From Paenibacillus camerounensis (lineage in GTDB: Bacteria > Bacillota > Bacilli > Paenibacillales > Paenibacillaceae), in NCBI RefSeq assembly GCF_000723885.1, contig NZ_CCDG010000061.1:81933-145932 (forward strand): a stretch of 64,000 nucleotides of DNA. Direction: 5' to 3'. Positions 1 through 7,707 of the stretch are shown here, piece after piece (the stretch's first letter is position 1; each line of letters starts with the position of its first letter). The notes beneath the pieces are model-generated. The model did no database searches. It worked only from the letters and a program-made list of their open reading frames with translations, and was not told where the DNA came from. The position numbers and the translations under genes are program-made.

Positions 1-193
1 TGCCGACGAAGTGCATGGCCCACATTCCGCTGCCAAGTACACAGGCAGCGGACATAAGCCAGAGCCGGCGGATTCTTCCAGTGGACCGGGTAACCTGTGA
101 GATCAGATTTAATGCCGAGTAAGCCGCTGTTACAGCAAGTGCAAAAGATAGTAAAACAATCCAAGTATTATAGTGGGTTCCCATTTGATCCAT
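1..193 (-). CDS. MHYT-domain sensor protein, N-terminal fragment
   Basis: Only the first 64 codons are in the window; the gene runs off the left edge. The start at 193 has an AGAGGT ribosome binding site just upstream. The translation begins MDQMGTHYNTWIV and continues into a membrane helix, a short loop and a WAMHFVG segment. This H-Y then M-H-F spacing is typical of the first repeat of the MHYT integral-membrane sensor domain, which is thought to bind a gaseous ligand through metal-liganding His residues. MHYT domains are usually fused to GGDEF/EAL or kinase outputs, which would fit the other c-di-GMP genes here, but the output domain is outside the window. Domain call fairly sure; full function unknown. 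Confidence 0.7.
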   Translation of the reverse strand, partial: MDQMGTHYNTWIVLLSFALAVTAAYSALNLISQVTRSTGRIRRLWLMSAACVLGSGMWAMHFVG

Positions 194-454
194 AGTTGAC
201 CTCTTCACCGGTTAAATTATCATTATCGCTGCAGCTCATTCTCTAGTACAAAAAATCTATTTACGAATATCAGATAAATGGAAGAGTGTATAAAGATTAT
301 AGAATGCTATGAGAAGTAACTTTAGCTGTATTCTACCTTGTATTTGCTGTACTGTCTAAGTAAATACTGGAACTTGAACCCTTTTTTCATCACCGGCAAA
401 AAATGTCCATATTTGTCCGCCGGCACCCGTGCAGACAGCTGGTATTTACATGTT
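194..454. other. intergenic region
   Basis: AT-rich spacer between the ABC permease 3' end and the MHYT gene. A GATAAT hexamer about 25 bases before the MHYT start could be a -10 box, but its -35 partner (TTGTAC, 18-bp spacer) is weak. No convincing terminator for the permease gene was found. Confidence 0.4.
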
Positions 455-2086
455 CTACCGCTCCGCCCGGAGAAATGATATCCGCCAAAACCACCAGTTG
501 ACCGTTACCAGAACTGGAGCATAGATGTAAATTCCGTAAGGGATAAGACTGATTACATAATGAAGCCCGCCCAGCCCCATCAGGATGAACATCTGAACGA
601 AGGCGGTTCCCGTAAATTCCTTCTGCCTGGCAGCACTGTATTCCTCCGAGAAGGGCAGTGATTTGGGTAAAAGACGGAAGCATATTACCGAATACAGCAG
701 CAGAGCCGGCAGTACAGCAAGCAGATGCGGGAAAAGCCGCGAACCGAACAGCCACAGGAAAATTACACTTTCTATTATAAAAAGCGGCAGCAGCAGACGG
801 AGTATCAATGCCTTAAGCATTCCGCTATAGACCGGGGACATTCCCGGCAGGGGAATCGCCTTATAGATCCAAGCGGCCTTATAGCTCGTCGAATAGCGCA
901 GCATCTGCACCGCCGTCATCATGAGCAGCGCGCAGAAATAGATGAACAGAAAGCCGCTGGAGCTGCGGAAGCTCTCCAGGCCGCCGCCGCTCCACAGGAT
1001 GTTAAAGATGAAGATGAACGGCAGCACCATTGAGAGCCCGAAGGTTGGATAGACCTTCAGCTTGAACTCCCGTTCATTGCGCATCATTGACCACGTAAAC
1101 CGGAAGAACAGCTTCTCCTCCCGGCTTCCGCAGACAAGCTCCGACAGCCTGCGGGCCAGCCGCCCGCTGTCTCTTCCGCCGGCGTTCTCCTCCGACAGCT
1201 TCTGCAGGCTCCGCTCAAACAGCGGCATCAGCCTGATGTACACTGCAAGCAGCAGCAGCGGAATGACCAGAACCATCACGGACATGACAACCAGACCGGC
1301 AGACCGGTTCCCGCCCAGCAGCAGCTCAAACGGTGAGGCGAACCAGACCGGTGCAATCAGATACTGCCACCAGGCGGGCTCATAGGAAAGCGTAAGATCC
1401 GCTACATTAAAGAGGCGGGCAATCAGCTGATAACCGACCGCAATACCTATGGACAAAATGATCTGTACATAATTAATAAGGTCCTTCAGCTTTTCCCCGT
1501 CAAAAATCCGCAAAATCAGCAGATAGACCAGTGCTGTAAACACAAGAATCAGACAATCCATAAGGATAACAGCTGCTGCATAGATAAAAAAGAACGCAGG
1601 CCCCTGTTTGAATAAGGAGACGATCAGCGAGGGTCCTGTCACGGTCAGCGTTAAAGTAAGCAGATAGATAAATATATGAAGACTTTTAGCCATATTCAGC
1701 GTCCTGCGGTCTACCGGTTTGGAGAAGAGAATATTTTTATCCCTCAAATCCAGCATGACCGAGGAAAAATCAGAGATTAGCGTCGTGCTGATCATAAACA
1801 TCAGGATTCCGAAGGTGATGCTCATTGAATACATATAGTTGCCGTCCTGCACCACAAAAAGTATCAGCATCAGGCCAAGCAGCAGGTAAATCCACTGTAT
1901 CCGAAAAGGCGACCCCTCAGCAGTCTCCTTGGCATCCTTTTGTCCTGCAAGCACCGTCGGTGTCCGCCTGCTGTCCATGGTCAGCTTGACCTGAAGAATA
2001 CTCCGCAGCACCGGATAATTAACCCCTACTCTCCGGAAAATACCCTGCAGCCTGTCCAGCAGCTTCAGCACATAGAACTCAGTCAC
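455..2086 (-). CDS. ABC-2 type exporter permease
   Basis: Large polytopic membrane protein of about 543 residues with roughly ten to twelve hydrophobic segments, two clusters (residues ~60-300 and ~360-540) separated by a hydrophilic stretch rich in Arg/Ser. It follows the ATPase gene directly. The GTG start at 2086 overlaps the ATPase stop and has an AAGGTG ribosome binding site six bases upstream, implying translational coupling; an ATG at 2146 in the same frame would lie deep inside the ATPase gene and lacks a site. ABC-2 permeases of this shape export drugs, peptides or polymers, or act in stress sensing. The substrate cannot be read from sequence. Confidence 0.75.
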   Translation of the reverse strand: MTEFYVLKLLDRLQGIFRRVGVNYPVLRSILQVKLTMDSRRTPTVLAGQKDAKETAEGSPFRIQWIYLLLGLMLILFVVQDGNYMYSMSITFGILMFMISTTLISDFSSVMLDLRDKNILFSKPVDRRTLNMAKSLHIFIYLLTLTLTVTGPSLIVSLFKQGPAFFFIYAAAVILMDCLILVFTALVYLLILRIFDGEKLKDLINYVQIILSIGIAVGYQLIARLFNVADLTLSYEPAWWQYLIAPVWFASPFELLLGGNRSAGLVVMSVMVLVIPLLLLAVYIRLMPLFERSLQKLSEENAGGRDSGRLARRLSELVCGSREEKLFFRFTWSMMRNEREFKLKVYPTFGLSMVLPFIFIFNILWSGGGLESFRSSSGFLFIYFCALLMMTAVQMLRYSTSYKAAWIYKAIPLPGMSPVYSGMLKALILRLLLPLFIIESVIFLWLFGSRLFPHLLAVLPALLLYSVICFRLLPKSLPFSEEYSAARQKEFTGTAFVQMFILMGLGGLHYVISLIPYGIYIYAPVLVTVNWWFWRISFLRAER

Positions 2087-2879
2087 CGGAATCACCTTCT
2101 CCGATAACCTCAACGAATTCTCCGGCAATGTCACGATAACGGTCAAAGCCGGTCAGCTCATTAAAAATCGCCTCAAGCGAGCCTTCCCGGCTTCGCTCCC
2201 TGAGCTCGGCAAAGCTTCCGTCCGCCACAATATCTCCGCCGTTAATCAGAATGATCCGGCTGCTGATCTTCTCAACCACATCCATAATATGCGAGGAATA
2301 GAAAATCGTCTTACCGCGTGCTGCCAGCGAGGCAAAAATCTCCTTAACCACCATCACACTGTTGGCATCCAGCCCGCTCAGCGGCTCATCAAGAAACAGG
2401 ATATCCGGATTGTGCAGCATACTGGAGATTAGCAGCACCTTCTGCTTCATCCCTTTGGAGTACGAGGAGATCCGCATATCGTAAGCCTGCTCCAGATTAA
2501 GCAGCCCCATCAGCCGCTTCGCCTTGTCCTCCGCCTCTGTATGCTTCATGCCGTAGAGTTCACCGATGAAGCCAAGGTATTCTCTGGCCGTCAGGCTGTC
2601 GTACAGCTCAGCAACCTCCGGCACATAACCGATTCTTTTTTTATAGTCAGTATTGCCGTCCGAAATATCCCGTCCAAAAATCTGTACCGTGCCTGTATAA
2701 CCTTCCACCAGCCCTAGCATAATCTTGACTGTGGTGCTCTTGCCCGCCCCGTTCGGACCGATATAGCCGATAATCTGACCGGGATAAACCTCCAGGTCGA
2801 TGCCCCTCAGAACCATTTTGTCGCTATACTTCATCCATAACCCGGAGATTGAGATAACCGGCTCTTTCACCAGACTCAT
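2079..2879 (-). CDS. ABC transporter ATP-binding protein (exporter type)
   Basis: About 266 residues. Walker A GPNGAGKST, a Q-loop region, signature SYSKGMKQK, Walker B ILFLDEPLSGLD and H-loop FYSSHIMD are all present in order. The SKGMKQ form of the signature is typical of ABC-2 exporters of the CcmA/NatA type. The start at 2879 is preceded by AAGGAG eleven bases upstream. It forms a two-gene operon with the downstream overlapping permease. It energises transport by that permease at the cytoplasmic membrane; substrate unknown. Confidence 0.85.
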   Translation of the reverse strand: MSLVKEPVISISGLWMKYSDKMVLRGIDLEVYPGQIIGYIGPNGAGKSTTVKIMLGLVEGYTGTVQIFGRDISDGNTDYKKRIGYVPEVAELYDSLTAREYLGFIGELYGMKHTEAEDKAKRLMGLLNLEQAYDMRISSYSKGMKQKVLLISSMLHNPDILFLDEPLSGLDANSVMVVKEIFASLAARGKTIFYSSHIMDVVEKISSRIILINGGDIVADGSFAELRERSREGSLEAIFNELTGFDRYRDIAGEFVEVIGEGDSGD

Positions 2880-2993
2880 AAGTATTGAAGCTCCTTTCAG
2901 TAGCTGTAATAGGATCAACAATCAGCAGCTTTCCAGCATTGTTCCTATTCTACCAAAATTGGGCATATTGAATCTATTATAAATATCTGCATC

Positions 2994-3018
2994 AAAAAAG
3001 ACGGCCACGAAGGCCGCC
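2994..3018 (-). terminator. intrinsic terminator of the SLH protein gene
   Basis: On the minus strand a 7-bp stem GGCGGCC/GGCCGTC (one G-U pair) with a 5-base loop is followed by six T residues. It lies 27 bases after the stop codon of the SLH protein gene. Confidence 0.8.
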
Positions 3019-3044
3019 TTACTCCTATATCATTGTCTTACAGC

Positions 3045-6000
3045 TTATTGCGCCAGCAGATTATAGATAACCTGAGCCGCCTGGGCTCTGGTTGATAATC
3101 CCTGCGGATCAAGCTTACCACCGCTCCCTGACACAATTCCGCTTGCGGTAAGAGCCTGCAAAGCCTCCTGGGCATAGCCTGCAACCAGCGAAGCATCGCT
3201 GTAACCGGACAAGCCTGCAGCCGCAGCACCTTCAGGCAGCTCATTCAGGATCTTCAGCGAGCGGTACAGCAGGGTGAACAGCTCCTGACGCGTAATCTGA
3301 TTATCCGGTTTAAACTGGTTATCCCCGGAGCCTGTTGCTACACCCAGCTCTTTGGCCGCAGCCAGATAACCGGTGTAGTAGGTATTGCCGGCATCCGTAA
3401 AGTTAGCCGTGCCTGCAGCCTGCGGTGCAATTCCGTAAGCTTTTAGCAGCAGGACCACGAACTGGCCTCTTGTAAGTGCAGCATCCGGGCTGTAATTATT
3501 GGCGTCGGTACCGGAAGTAATGCTCCTTGCTGCCAGATAACCGATAGCCTCGCTGTACCAGGAGGATGCTGCTACATCGGTGAAGCTGACCTGATTATAG
3601 CCGATAATATACTGGGAGAAGTGGGTTGTTACAAATTCCACACTGCCTGAAGCTGCCAGATAATTTCCGCGTACGGTCTCCAGGCTTCCGGCAGGAGTAA
3701 TGTAGTAGACAACAACAGCATGGGGTTCTTCACCTGTCTGCAGGGCATAGGACACGTTAACCGTTACCTTGCCTCCGCCGAATTCGGCTACGCTGCTGTC
3801 TCCGGCTTTTACTTCCAGATCATACACCGGTCTGTCTCCAAGCACCGCCTTGCCTTCTTCATTCAGGGACACCTTACCGATCGTAATAGTGATATCGCCT
3901 GTATCCGCTGCTCCGCTGATAGCCTGTGCAGACCGTGCATCAAAGGTAATGATGCCCACATTGGCATAATTAATTTTAATGACTGCTTTAGTACCTGCAG
4001 CAATCGCATTAAAGGCATCTCTTGGCAAAGTGAGCTCTGCCGTCCGGGTCTGGGCCGGTGATGCCACTTCAATTTCGACAACCGCCTGCTTGCCCTCAGC
4101 TTCTGCCTGCTTGGCACTGTCAGCCAGCTGCTGAACCTCAGCCGCCGTTAACGTTGCCGTAGTAACGCCCGTGGACTCATCCGTAGACACCGCAGCCTTA
4201 GCTGCTGCTGTTACCGTATTGCCGGCTGTGGTCGTAGACGGAGCCGGGGTTGCCGCCGGGGTTGCCGTTCCTCCGCCGGGATTGCTGTTCCCGCTGGAAG
4301 GAGCCGTATATGCCGGAACAACAACATCGGTAATCCGGCCCGCCTTGTATCCCTCTTTGGCTGCATATCTTACATTATATGTGCCTGGAGCCAGGCCGGT
4401 AATTTCCTGGCCGGCAGCATAGACATAGCTTGTAGCGGTGGCCGGCTTGTATTCCTGGGCTGTGTTCGTTCCGGTAATCCGGCCGTCCTTGTTCTCTGCG
4501 GTCGTCGGTGCAATACCGGTCAGGCCCGCAGGCGCTTCCTGATCTGCAGCATAGGCCGGTACGACTACCTCTGTAATCCGGCTGGCGCTATAGCCCTCTT
4601 TGGCAGCATATCTCACTTCATAGGTTCCCGGAACGAGCCCCTTAATTTCTGTATCTGTTGCATATACATATTCAGTTACCGTAGACAGCTTATATTCCTG
4701 GGCTGCTGTCGTCCCTGTAATACGTCCGTCCTTGTTCTCCTGCGTAGTCGGAGCAATGCCGGCTAGACCGGCCGGTGCAGCCTGTTCTCCATAGCCCGGC
4801 ACCTCAACACTGACGGATTGGCCTGCGTTATAGGCAATCGCCGTTGCGCCGTCTACAGTAGTAGGACCCTGATACCCGGCTGCTGCTGCATATCTCACCA
4901 GATAGGTTCCCCGCGCAAGACCGGTGACCGCTTCACCCGTCACAGCCGTATACACCGCATCGGTTACACTTCTGTACTCCAGCGATTTGTTCAGAGTACC
5001 GGTAATCCGGCCGTCCAACGCTGCAGCTGAGCTAGGTGCTGCTCCGCTCAGACCGGACGGTACCGCTTCAAGTCTGGAGAAAATGCTGTTAAGTGCCTTA
5101 ACCGTATTATTGTATCTGTGTCCCACCGGGTAGGTAGTATTTCTGGTATCGGTAAAGGCAGGCTGGATGTTCTCCCAGCTGTACATCAGCTCCACATGTC
5201 CGAGGATTGGAGCGCTGCTGCCTTCTGCATCCTTATTATCCTTGTTATACGTGAACAGGTACGGGACCTGCAGCCTGTCACCGGTAACGGTATTACCGTT
5301 CACATCGACATAGCTGATAACCGAAGGCTTGGCAGCTGTGTTGTTTTCTGTCTTGATGTTAGTCAGATACGTGTTTACCAGATCCACATACAGCTTGGCA
5401 TAGGCATGATTCGTCGCCCGGATCTGCAGCTCATTGTTATTGTGCGGATTGGCACTGCCTTTTGTACCGCTGTTATTGCCGGTTTCGGCGACCGTCACAC
5501 CGGCGTCCAGCTTCGTATCGAAGAAATAGATTGTATCGATATTGTGCTGTTTGGCATATTCATTGATGTATTTAATGATTGCCTGCGTATTCGGGCACCA
5601 GGAGCCGCCCAGCAGAATCGCATAATTGCCTTCACTCGCCAGAATCTGCTTCAGCTGGTGATAGGTCACATGCTCAAACACAAGCTCACCGTCAGCATCA
5701 TTGAAAATAGTCGGCTTGCCTTCGTTCTCTCCCTCATAGTTCAAATTGAAAGCTGCCTTAATATAGGCCGATTCATCAATGACACTGTAAGTGGCGGCAG
5801 CACTGAAGACTTTACCTGCCTGCGCTTTATAAGCAGCGGCCTTGGCCTGATCCAGCGAACCGCCGGTCTGGAAATCAGACCACGACTTGCTTTCATTCAG
5901 ATAGGCCACAATCGGTGCTTTATTACCGTTTGCATCGACATTATTTTTGTTGTAGATGAACAGGAATGGTGATTCGATCTTGTTCACGGTAACCGTCTCG

Positions 6001-6512
6001 CCCGCCTTATTAACGTAGCTCACATTGTGTTCCGGGTCCTTTTTATCATAAAGATTCAGGTTCTTCAGATACTTATTGACCAGATCCACATATTTGTAGG
6101 CGAACTTATTCGAGCTGTCTGCGATATTCAGGCTGTCACCGTCCAGCCGGGTATCAAAATTATAGACAGCGGATACGCCGTACTCCTTAGCCGCCTCATT
6201 GATAAGCCCGATTTGAGCCTGAGTCTGCTCGCTCCAAGCCCCGCCTACCAGCACAGCATAGTTTCCTTCGCTTTCAAACAGATGAACAATATCCTCATAG
6301 GTTGCCGTTTTAAAAACATGGCCCGCATCGTTCAGGTGCTCATACACGTTATCAAAATAGTTATAATGGCTGACTTGCCCTGCAGCTCCACTATTCAGCA
6401 GCGCTTCTGCCTGGGCAGCAGGCTCTGCCTTAACGGCCTGTAACGGCAGAACAAACAGGGTGGCTGCCAGAAGCAGCGATAGTATTTTCTTGGACTTCAC
6501 TGGTTGTATCAT
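3045..6512 (-). CDS. S-layer-homology surface protein with two thioredoxin-like domains
   Basis: A 1155-residue exported protein. Order: signal peptide (residues 1 to ~29, cut near AVKA/EP); thioredoxin-like unit 1 (~40-230) with GGAWSEQTQ; unit 2 (~275-480) with GGSWCPNTQ; three Ig-like repeats (~490-740), each with DGRITGT and GTYxVRYAA motifs; an acidic beta-rich domain (~755-975) of a kind common in SLH proteins; and three SLH domains (~980-1155) that should hold it to pyruvylated secondary wall polymer. Cys306 is the only cysteine I see, and unit 1 has Ser94 at the equivalent place, so classical CxxC redox chemistry is unlikely. A GAGGTG site precedes the start. The Ala-rich protein gene lies 85 bases upstream in the same direction, so both may be under the same leader. 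Confidence 0.85.
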   Translation of the reverse strand: MIQPVKSKKILSLLLAATLFVLPLQAVKAEPAAQAEALLNSGAAGQVSHYNYFDNVYEHLNDAGHVFKTATYEDIVHLFESEGNYAVLVGGAWSEQTQAQIGLINEAAKEYGVSAVYNFDTRLDGDSLNIADSSNKFAYKYVDLVNKYLKNLNLYDKKDPEHNVSYVNKAGETVTVNKIESPFLFIYNKNNVDANGNKAPIVAYLNESKSWSDFQTGGSLDQAKAAAYKAQAGKVFSAAATYSVIDESAYIKAAFNLNYEGENEGKPTIFNDADGELVFEHVTYHQLKQILASEGNYAILLGGSWCPNTQAIIKYINEYAKQHNIDTIYFFDTKLDAGVTVAETGNNSGTKGSANPHNNNELQIRATNHAYAKLYVDLVNTYLTNIKTENNTAAKPSVISYVDVNGNTVTGDRLQVPYLFTYNKDNKDAEGSSAPILGHVELMYSWENIQPAFTDTRNTTYPVGHRYNNTVKALNSIFSRLEAVPSGLSGAAPSSAAALDGRITGTLNKSLEYRSVTDAVYTAVTGEAVTGLARGTYLVRYAAAAGYQGPTTVDGATAIAYNAGQSVSVEVPGYGEQAAPAGLAGIAPTTQENKDGRITGTTAAQEYKLSTVTEYVYATDTEIKGLVPGTYEVRYAAKEGYSASRITEVVVPAYAADQEAPAGLTGIAPTTAENKDGRITGTNTAQEYKPATATSYVYAAGQEITGLAPGTYNVRYAAKEGYKAGRITDVVVPAYTAPSSGNSNPGGGTATPAATPAPSTTTAGNTVTAAAKAAVSTDESTGVTTATLTAAEVQQLADSAKQAEAEGKQAVVEIEVASPAQTRTAELTLPRDAFNAIAAGTKAVIKINYANVGIITFDARSAQAISGAADTGDITITIGKVSLNEEGKAVLGDRPVYDLEVKAGDSSVAEFGGGKVTVNVSYALQTGEEPHAVVVYYITPAGSLETVRGNYLAASGSVEFVTTHFSQYIIGYNQVSFTDVAASSWYSEAIGYLAARSITSGTDANNYSPDAALTRGQFVVLLLKAYGIAPQAAGTANFTDAGNTYYTGYLAAAKELGVATGSGDNQFKPDNQITRQELFTLLYRSLKILNELPEGAAAAGLSGYSDASLVAGYAQEALQALTASGIVSGSGGKLDPQGLSTRAQAAQVIYNLLAQ

Positions 6513-6597
6513 GTATGCACCTCATCATTTGGGATTGGATTACGGCGGCTAATCTGCAGCCGGAGTTAAGATTCAGGACGTAAGCAGCAAGGTCTGC

Positions 6598-7323
6598 TTA
6601 CGGGCAAATCTCTTCCTCTACTGCAGGAGCCGGCGCCGGTTCAACGGCTGGCGCACTCACCGGTGCGGCCGGTGCACTCACCGTGCTGGACTGTACCGGA
6701 GCGGCTGCAGGCGCAGCGGTTGCCTTCGCCTTCACGACTTCCGTGGCGGAGAATGTAACAACCTTTGCCGGAGCGACTGTTGCGGCAGGTGCTGCAGGTG
6801 CGGCCGTCGCCACCGGTGCAGCTGTTGCAGCAGGCTGGGCAGCTTGCGCCGTTACCTGCTTGGCAGGCGCTGCGGTTGCCTCCGGCGCCTTAGCTGTTTG
6901 CGGCTTCGCGGCTTCCGCTGCTGCCGGAGCCGGCGTTGCAGCTGCCGGAGCGGTCTGCGGCGCTGTAGTTGCCGCAGCCTGCTTCACTGAAGCGGCTGCC
7001 GGAGCTGGCGTAGCGGAAGCCGCCGCCGGAGCGGCTGCAACTGCTTCGGCTGCTGCCGGGGCTGCCGTTGCTTCCGGCGCAGCAGCGGAAGCGGCTGCTG
7101 TTACCGGCTGCGCGCTCTCTGCCGGAGCCGCTTCGGCAACAGCCTGCGGCTCAGCAGCCGGGGCTGCCGCCGCTTCAGGCTCGCTTGCTGCAGGAGCAGC
7201 AGCAACAGGGGCAGCCGTTCCGGCAGTAGCGGCAGAAGTCTCGTCTTTTGCCGAAACCGCTACAAAGGTAAGTGCCGAGAACACTACGGCTCCCGCAACA
7301 ATAGCTATCGTAAGTTTTTTCAT
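6598..7323 (-). CDS. Ala/Pro/Thr-rich exported low-complexity protein
   Basis: 241 residues: a clear signal peptide (KK, then hydrophobic core ending FVAVSA) followed by about 210 residues made almost only of Ala, Pro, Thr, Val, Glu, Gln, Lys and Ser in irregular AAPAA/ATAAPA repeats, ending EEEICP. No folded domain or sorting motif such as LPXTG is visible. The single Cys is the penultimate residue. The start has an AGAGGATGG site. The composition resembles extended wall-spanning or mucin-like linker proteins. It is the first gene after a sigma-A-like promoter and a 217-base leader with two attenuator-like elements, and lies upstream of the SLH gene. Function unknown. The codons are consistent with real coding sequence, but the opposite strand also has an open frame. 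Confidence 0.7.
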   Translation of the reverse strand: MKKLTIAIVAGAVVFSALTFVAVSAKDETSAATAGTAAPVAAAPAASEPEAAAAPAAEPQAVAEAAPAESAQPVTAAASAAAPEATAAPAAAEAVAAAPAAASATPAPAAASVKQAAATTAPQTAPAAATPAPAAAEAAKPQTAKAPEATAAPAKQVTAQAAQPAATAAPVATAAPAAPAATVAPAKVVTFSATEVVKAKATAAPAAAPVQSSTVSAPAAPVSAPAVEPAPAPAVEEEICP

Positions 7324-7364
7324 AAGTTAACCATCCTCTTCTCCTATTTGATCATGCTGAATAC

Positions 7365-7430
7365 AAAATAAGATCCGGAAGAATAGACGCTTGCGTCGTA
7401 CTTCCGAATCTCCGGCGGTCCAGTCGATTC
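7365..7430 (-). promoter_or_regulatory. leader RNA element, copy B (core hairpin plus terminator-like hairpin)
   Basis: Second copy met by the transcript. The 25-base core (7406-7430) begins GAATC, has GACTGGACCGCCGGA inside and ends GATTC, so its ends can pair. The same GATTC then starts a long hairpin: GATTCGGAAG pairs with CTTCCGGATC, topped by GACGC/GCGTC with loop AA, and followed by TTATTTT. The two structures exclude each other, as in an antiterminator/terminator switch. The T run is interrupted, so copy B may be the weaker terminator. It ends about 40 bases before the Ala-rich protein start codon. Confidence 0.65.
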
Positions 7431-7454
7431 GTTCTCCCCCCCTTACTCCGCAAT

Positions 7455-7523
7455 AAAAAAAGATCCAACATTACAGACGCATAGCTGCGTCTCATGCTGA
7501 ATCTCCGGCGGTCCAGTCGATTC
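7455..7523 (-). promoter_or_regulatory. leader RNA element, copy A (core hairpin plus intrinsic terminator)
   Basis: First copy met by the transcript, starting about 17 bases after the predicted transcription start. The 25-base core (7499-7523) is identical to that of copy B, 93 bases away. Its terminator stem is different but complementary: GATTCAGCAT pairs with ATGTTGGATC (two G-U pairs), topped by GACGCA/TGCGTC with loop GCTA, followed by seven T residues. The compensatory differences between copies support a real RNA structure. I do not recognise the core as a named riboswitch, T-box or BglG-type RAT sequence. Confidence 0.7.
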
Positions 7524-7546
7524 CAATTCACTTGCAATTAAGTTCC

Positions 7547-7575
7547 ATAATATTCATGCTATCATCTCTTGTCAA
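7547..7575 (-). promoter_or_regulatory. sigma-A promoter of the Ala-rich/SLH surface genes
   Basis: On the minus strand TTGACA (7575-7570), a 17-bp spacer and TATTAT (7552-7547). This is a near-consensus vegetative promoter. It predicts a start near 7540 and therefore a leader of about 217 bases that contains both copies of the duplicated element. Confidence 0.75.
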
Positions 7576-7636
7576 TTAAAACTTTATTTTTCACACTGGT
7601 ATTATCGGAATTAAAGTATTCTTACATATTATTACA

Positions 7637-7665
7637 TTGACATTCATAAAATTCCTATATACATT
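7637..7665 (+). promoter_or_regulatory. sigma-A promoter of the symporter gene
   Basis: TTGACA (7637-7642), 17-bp spacer, TACATT (7660-7665). It is divergent from the surface-gene promoter, with about 60 bp between the two -35 boxes. Confidence 0.6.
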
Positions 7666-7707
7666 TAATCACATCAAAAAAGTCGGTTTAGGAGGTCTTT
7701 GTTTACA

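Noticed and set aside
390..755. 121-codon minus-strand open frame
   Set aside because: Overlaps the ABC permease C-terminus in another frame; the permease frame has continuous membrane helices.
5118..5972. Long open frame on the plus strand inside the SLH gene (about 284 codons)
   Set aside because: Antisense to a gene with signal peptide, repeats and SLH domains; no ribosome binding site or domain of its own.
6683..7330. Plus-strand open frame rich in Ala and Gly opposite the Ala-rich protein
   Set aside because: Mirror of a low-complexity GC-rich gene; no start site, and the minus-strand frame has a signal peptide, a ribosome binding site and a promoter.
7365..7523. Guanidine-II (mini-ykkC) riboswitch, because of two similar hairpins with small loops
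   Set aside because: Loop is ACCG rather than ACGR, the hairpins are 93 bases apart, and each has its own terminator.
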